The notes under the pieces are model-generated. The model worked only from the letters and a program-made list of their open reading frames with translations. It was not told where the DNA came from and made no database searches. Both the position numbers and the translations under genes were made by a program. Below, one piece after another: positions 53,119 to 56,604 of a DNA stretch of 56,604 nucleotides (position 1 is its first letter; each line of letters opens with the position of its first letter). Source of the DNA: Mycobacterium montefiorense (lineage in GTDB: Bacteria; Actinomycetota; Actinomycetes; Mycobacteriales; Mycobacteriaceae); the NCBI RefSeq assembly GCF_003112775.1, contig NZ_BFCH01000032.1, positions 1-56,604 on the forward strand. The letters run 5' to 3'.

Positions 53119-54221
53119 GTGATCGATTTTGGGGCGCTACCGCCGGAAATCAACTCGGCCCGGATGTATGCCGGTGCCGGGCCGGGGCCCATGATGGCCG
53201 CGGCCCATGATGGCCGCGGCCCATGATGGCCGCGGCCGCGGCCTGGGACTACCTGGCCGCCGACCTGGCGTCGAGTGCGGCCAGCTATTCGACGGTGACG
53301 GCGGAGCTGACCTGCTCGTCGTGGTTCGGCCCGGCATCGAGATCGATGATCGCCGCTGCTGCGCCTTATATCTCGTGGCTCAGCGCCGCCGCGGCGTTGG
53401 CCGAACAGACGAGCAGCCAGGCCAAAGCCGTCGCGTCGGCCTTCGAAGCGGCCTATGCGATGACGGTCCCGCCGCCGGTGATCGCCGAGAACCGTGCCGA
53501 GTTGATGCTGCTCGTCTGGACCAACTTCTTCGGCCAGAACACTCCGGCCATCGCGGCCACCGAGGCCGTCTATGCCGAGATGTGGGCGCAGGACGCCGCG
53601 GCCATGAACGGTTATGCGGGCTTCGCGGCAACTGCTTCACAATTGGCCCCGTTCACCAAGCCGGCCCAGACCACCGACCAAGCCGGACTGGCCCAACAGC
53701 AAGCTGCGGTCGTTCAGGCCGCGGTCGAAGCGGCGGGGACCGACGCCCCGCCGGCGACTCAGCAATCGCTCAACGACATCATCAATACCTTGTCCAGCCA
53801 GATAAAGGGACTTCTATTCGGTCCCCTGGATGTCATCTACTGGCCTTGGATGTACGTGGGAAATCTGATTTTCTCGCAGCTAGGTGTGCTGTGGCCCGAG
53901 CATGTCGGCGCCGCAGTCGGCTTCTCTGCAACGCCCGCCCTCGCGGCGCCGGTCCATCTTGGCGGTGGGCTGATCGCGGCAAACTTGGCTTCGTCAACCA
54001 AGATTGGTTCGCTATCGGTTCCAACGAGCTGGTACGCGACAGCGCCCAAGGCAGCAGTCCAGGCGATCGGCATCGAGGATGTCAGCGGGCCGTCGAATCG
54101 ACCAGAGACGCTGCTCGGCCCACTAGCGCCGGCTCGCGGCAGACGTAACCGTGGCGGCTTGCCGCCCCGCGAATACGGATTTCGCCCCCGATTTACTGCT
54201 CGTCCACCATCGGCCGGATAA
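53119..54221 (+). pseudogene. PPE-SVP family protein, out of frame because of a 16-bp tandem triplication
   Basis: PPE protein gene. The GTG at 53119, preceded by AGGAG, opens MIDFGALPPEINSARMYAGAG, with the PPE motif at 8-10, but this frame stops at TGA 53224-53226. The rest of the PPE domain and the C-terminus continue in another frame from 53223 (WDYLAADLASSAAS ... FGQNTPAIAATEA), with the SVP-subfamily motif GSLSVPTSW and a typical PPSAG end. Three copies of a 16-bp unit at the junction cause the shift; one copy would give an intact protein of about 356 residues. The TGA overlaps an ATG (53223), so a shorter protein without the PPE motif could be made by re-initiation. Confidence 0.87.
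53187..53234 (+). repeat. Three perfect tandem copies of a 16-bp unit inside the PPE gene
   Basis: GCCCATGATGGCCGCG occurs at 53187-53202, 53203-53218 and 53219-53234 with no mismatch. Because 16 is not a multiple of 3, copy number sets the reading frame: one or four copies keep the PPE gene open, two or three close it. The unit sits in the conserved N-terminal part of the PPE domain. Confidence 0.97.
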
Positions 54222-54354
54222 CGCCATGGCCCGAAACATGATTCGAACACCAAAGCCTTCGAATGTGATCGTCGAAGAGTGCGATCCAGTCGTTGTCGGT
54301 ACCGAAAACCCTCGAGGCTCATTGAGCCGGAAGGTTATTGAGTAAGGAGATCAC

Positions 54355-54654
54355 ATGTCCTTTGTCACTGCGAAACCGGAAGAGTTGATGGCAGCGGCTG
54401 GTGCATTGCGGACGATCGGCTCTGCACTTTCGGCGCAGAATGCGGCCGCGGCGGCGCCGACCACCGGGGTGATTCCCGCTGCCGCAGACCACGTGTCGAT
54501 ACTGACTGCGGCGCAGTTCGCAGCCCATGGAGAGCTGTATCAGCAGGTCAGTGCACAGGCGACGGCGATTCACGAGATGTTTGTCAACGCATTGGATGTC
54601 AGCTCGAGATCGTATGCGGCCACCGAGGCCGCTAACGCAATCGCAGCCGGTTAA
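54355..54654 (+). CDS. PE family protein
   Basis: PE protein of 99 residues consisting of the PE domain alone: MSFVTAKPEEL with the Pro-Glu motif at 8-9, two helices and the YxxxE-type end in SYAATEAANA. PE proteins are exported with a PPE partner by type VII secretion, usually as a heterodimer. AAGGAG lies 6 nt before the ATG. It lies 133 bp after the first PPE gene and directly before the second, which is the likely partner because of the 10-bp gap. Confidence 0.96.
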   Translation: MSFVTAKPEELMAAAGALRTIGSALSAQNAAAAAPTTGVIPAAADHVSILTAAQFAAHGELYQQVSAQATAIHEMFVNALDVSSRSYAATEAANAIAAG

Positions 54655-54664
54655 GGGGCTCGTG

Positions 54665-55840
54665 ATGCTCGACTTTGGGGTGTTACCACCGGAGGTTAAC
54701 TCGGGACTGATGTACGCGGGTGCGGGCTCGGCGTCGATGATGGGGGCGGCTTCCGAGTGGAATATCCTTGCCTCTGAGCTGAATTCGGCTGCCGCCGCCT
54801 ACGACCGGGTGGTGACCACGTTGTCCAGCGAGGAGTGGTTGGGGCAGGCCTCGGCATTGATGGCCGAAGCCGTCACCCCGTATGTGCAATGGATGAGAAC
54901 CACTGCCGCTGCGGCTGAGCATGCGGCCAGTCAAGCCACGTCCGCTGCGCAGGCCTTCGAAACGGCGCATGCCGCGATCGTGCCGCCGCCGGTGATCGCG
55001 GCCAACCGCGTCAATCTGGCGCAGCTGCAGTCCGCCAACGTGATGGGCCAAAACACCGCGGCGATAGCGGCTTTGGAAGCCCAGTATCAGGATATGTGGG
55101 CAATCGACTCGGACACGATGTACAACTATGCGGGCCGATCGGCGAACACCTCGGCGGTCAAACCGTTTACCTCGGCACCTCATATGACCAACCCGGGTGG
55201 TACCGGAAAACAGGAGTCCGCGGTCGCCGCGGCCACCGGTACCTCGGTGGGCACGGCGCAAAACACGTTGCGCAGCAGGATGAGCAACATCACCTCGACG
55301 TTGGGAAAGCTGGCCCAGGCCGCCGCACCGGCGGATGATCCGGTCAAGGACGCGCTGACCACAGGGCCGCTGGGATGGCTGGGTGACCTTCTCACCTTCT
55401 ACGCGCCGTTTTCCACCACGTTTTACAACACCGAGGGCCTGCCCTTCTTCTCCGCCGGCCTCGCCAACACCTTTCTTTCGATCGCGAAATCCACGGGTGC
55501 ACTTGGCGGTGCTGCGAGCGCGGCCGCCCCGGCGCCCGCAGCACCGCCGGCAGGCGGGCCGGGGCTGGCCGGTGGCGGGGCTCCGGTTACGGGAACGTTG
55601 GGCAATGCAGGATCGGTCGGACGCCTATCGGTTCCGCCGGTCTGGGCCAACGGGAGCCCGGTGGGAGCGGAGGCCGCGGCCCCGCTGCCGATCAGCAACA
55701 TCAGGGAGACGCCGGACTCCGGGATCGGAAACGTCATGGGCGGTCTGCCGTTGACCGGCCCGGGAGACGGCGGCGCAGGCAGGACACCCAGATACGGCTG
55801 GAAGCCCACCGTGATGGCGCGCCCGCCTTTCGCGGGCTAG
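54665..55840 (+). CDS. PPE-SVP family protein
   Basis: PPE protein of 391 residues. The PPE motif is at 8-10 (MLDFGVLPPE), the WxG-like turn is in EEWLGQAS, and the conserved NVMGQNTAAIAALEAQYQDMWA closes the PPE domain at about 175. A Gly/Ala/Pro-rich region precedes GRLSVPPVW, the SVP-subfamily motif, and the end is the usual PPFAG. ATG at 54665 is used; the GTG one codon earlier is an alternative. It is preceded at once by the PE gene, so a PE-PPE pair secreted by an ESX system, often ESX-5, is likely by family knowledge. Confidence 0.96.
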   Translation: MLDFGVLPPEVNSGLMYAGAGSASMMGAASEWNILASELNSAAAAYDRVVTTLSSEEWLGQASALMAEAVTPYVQWMRTTAAAAEHAASQATSAAQAFETAHAAIVPPPVIAANRVNLAQLQSANVMGQNTAAIAALEAQYQDMWAIDSDTMYNYAGRSANTSAVKPFTSAPHMTNPGGTGKQESAVAAATGTSVGTAQNTLRSRMSNITSTLGKLAQAAAPADDPVKDALTTGPLGWLGDLLTFYAPFSTTFYNTEGLPFFSAGLANTFLSIAKSTGALGGAASAAAPAPAAPPAGGPGLAGGGAPVTGTLGNAGSVGRLSVPPVWANGSPVGAEAAAPLPISNIRETPDSGIGNVMGGLPLTGPGDGGAGRTPRYGWKPTVMARPPFAG

Positions 55841-55841
55841 C

Positions 55842-56594
55842 TCAATACGGGAGCCGGCCGCCGAGGGTGCGGGTCGCCTGGTCGGCCGCGCCAACAACAT
55901 TGTCGGCCCACAGTTCGGCGAGCTCATCGGAGAACCGGAAGCTGGGTCCGCTGATCATCAGCGCACCCAGCACATGACCATGCGAATCGAACACCGGCGC
56001 CGCGACGCCGGTGGCGCCCTCATCGCGTTCGCCGCTGGTGATGGCGAAACCCATTCGGCGTGTCTGTTCGACCTTGGTGCGCAACAGGTCTGGATCAGTG
56101 ACCGTCGCATCGGTGAACCGGATCAACTCAGACGCCAGTACCTCTTGCAATGCTTCGTTATCCCAGGCCATCAAGACCCGGCCCGCCGAACCGACATAGA
56201 GCGGAATGATCTTGCCGACATGCATCTCACGACGGATGCCGTGGCGTGATTCCGCGAGTGCGACACACACCCGGAAAGGACCCTCGCGACGGAAGAAGCA
56301 CGCGGTCTCACCGCTCGCGTCGCGCAGCGTTTCCAGCGCCGGTGACACCGCGTCCAGCAAGCCCATGCTGCTCGCGACCGGAGCCGCCCAGTATGCGACC
56401 CGGGCCCCGATCCGGAAACGGTCGTCGATCCGATCGAGGAACTCCTCGGCCACCAGGTTGGCCACCAGTCGCTGCACCGTCGACGTCGGATACCCGGTCC
56501 GGGCGCGAATCTCGCTGAGCGTCAACTCCGGCTCAGACAGCGTGAAGGCGTCCATGATGCCGCGAATCTTCGCCAGTACCAGCAACGGCTTCAT
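55842..56594 (-). CDS. IclR-family transcriptional regulator (start may lie outside the window)
   Basis: IclR-type regulator of at least 250 residues. The winged helix-turn-helix is at about 20-60 (LSEIRARTGYPTSTVQRLVANL), and the effector-binding domain follows with IPLYVGSAGRVLMAW and FAITSGERDEGATGVAAPVF. The ATG at 56594 is only 10 nt from the window edge and the frame is still open beyond it, so the true start may be further upstream. It is convergent with the second PPE gene (1 bp apart). It may control the nearby CoA-transferase and HMG-CoA-lyase-like genes, since IclR proteins often govern such acid catabolism. Confidence 0.93.
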   Translation of the reverse strand: MKPLLVLAKIRGIMDAFTLSEPELTLSEIRARTGYPTSTVQRLVANLVAEEFLDRIDDRFRIGARVAYWAAPVASSMGLLDAVSPALETLRDASGETACFFRREGPFRVCVALAESRHGIRREMHVGKIIPLYVGSAGRVLMAWDNEALQEVLASELIRFTDATVTDPDLLRTKVEQTRRMGFAITSGERDEGATGVAAPVFDSHGHVLGALMISGPSFRFSDELAELWADNVVGAADQATRTLGGRLPY

Positions 56595-56604
56595 GCCCGC
56601 GGAC

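Noticed and set aside
53187..53234. CRISPR-like repeat
   Set aside because: The copies are directly adjacent without spacers and lie inside a PPE coding region.
53207..54148. A 313-codon frame overlapping the first PPE gene
   Set aside because: It is Arg/Gly-rich and unlike any protein; the PPE-domain motifs are in the neighbouring frame from 53223 onward.
54151..54345. A 64-codon frame between the PPE and PE genes
   Set aside because: It overlaps the end of the PPE gene in another frame and has no ribosome-binding site or domain.

Overview
The window is chromosomal DNA from a slow-growing Mycobacterium of the kind that makes phthiocerol dimycocerosates (DIM/PDIM). Evidence: high GC, frequent GTG starts, PE/PPE genes, SepIVA, PknI, DacB2 and LppW, and a gene order that, as I remember it, follows M. 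tuberculosis H37Rv from Rv2931 (ppsA) down to Rv2896c (dprA) in reverse orientation. It is not the M. tuberculosis complex, because it carries feoAB-nfu and several other insertions and lacks fdhF next to fdhD. A relative of the M. kansasii / M. marinum type is the best guess; the species cannot be fixed from sequence alone.

Layout. 1-5.0 kb (minus strand): start of the DIM locus, with ppsA (partial), fadD26 and tesA. 5.3-8.2 kb (plus): sepIVA, a DUF177 protein, rnc and mutM. 8.2-11.0 kb: a tightly overlapped ferrous-iron operon feoA-feoB-nfu behind a perfect inverted repeat. 11.1-16.9 kb: OsmC-like protein, acylphosphatase, smc, ftsY. 17.0-21.4 kb: nitrogen module amt-glnB-glnD. 21.4-24.1 kb (minus): a superfamily II helicase and an alpha/beta hydrolase. 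24.2-31.0 kb: ffh, two amidohydrolases around pknI, and a TetR regulator. 31.0-32.3 kb (minus): dacB2 and a small cysteine-rich secreted protein. 32.3-39.3 kb: AhpD-like and SnoaL-like proteins, then the ribosome/RNA module rpsP-khpA-rimM-trmD, lppW (minus), rplS, lepB, rnhB and a DUF2469 protein. 39.3-46.2 kb: an accessory block with a GAF-ANTAR antiterminator, an orphan fdhD, a P450, a DHA2 efflux pump, a GlxA-type AraC regulator and a metallo-beta-lactamase-fold hydrolase. 46.4-49.4 kb: yraN-comM-dprA DNA-processing operon. 49.4-56.6 kb: an HMG-CoA-lyase-like enzyme with a CoA-transferase, an MFS carrier and an IclR regulator, interrupted by a PPE-PE-PPE cluster.

Three genes are broken or altered. 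The first PPE gene holds three tandem copies of a 16-bp unit that put it out of frame; one or four copies would restore the frame, so it could be a length-variable switch. pknI is frameshifted between its kinase domain and its transmembrane segment. glnD is frameshifted in its last ~30 codons. The last two lie in G/C runs and could be sequencing errors. Other points worth a second look are a 14-unit 11-residue repeat in SepIVA, a FeoB with a non-canonical G4 motif, an 11-bp promoter motif shared by rpsP and rplS, and several inverted repeats in promoter regions. No rRNA, tRNA, CRISPR array or insertion sequence was recognised.
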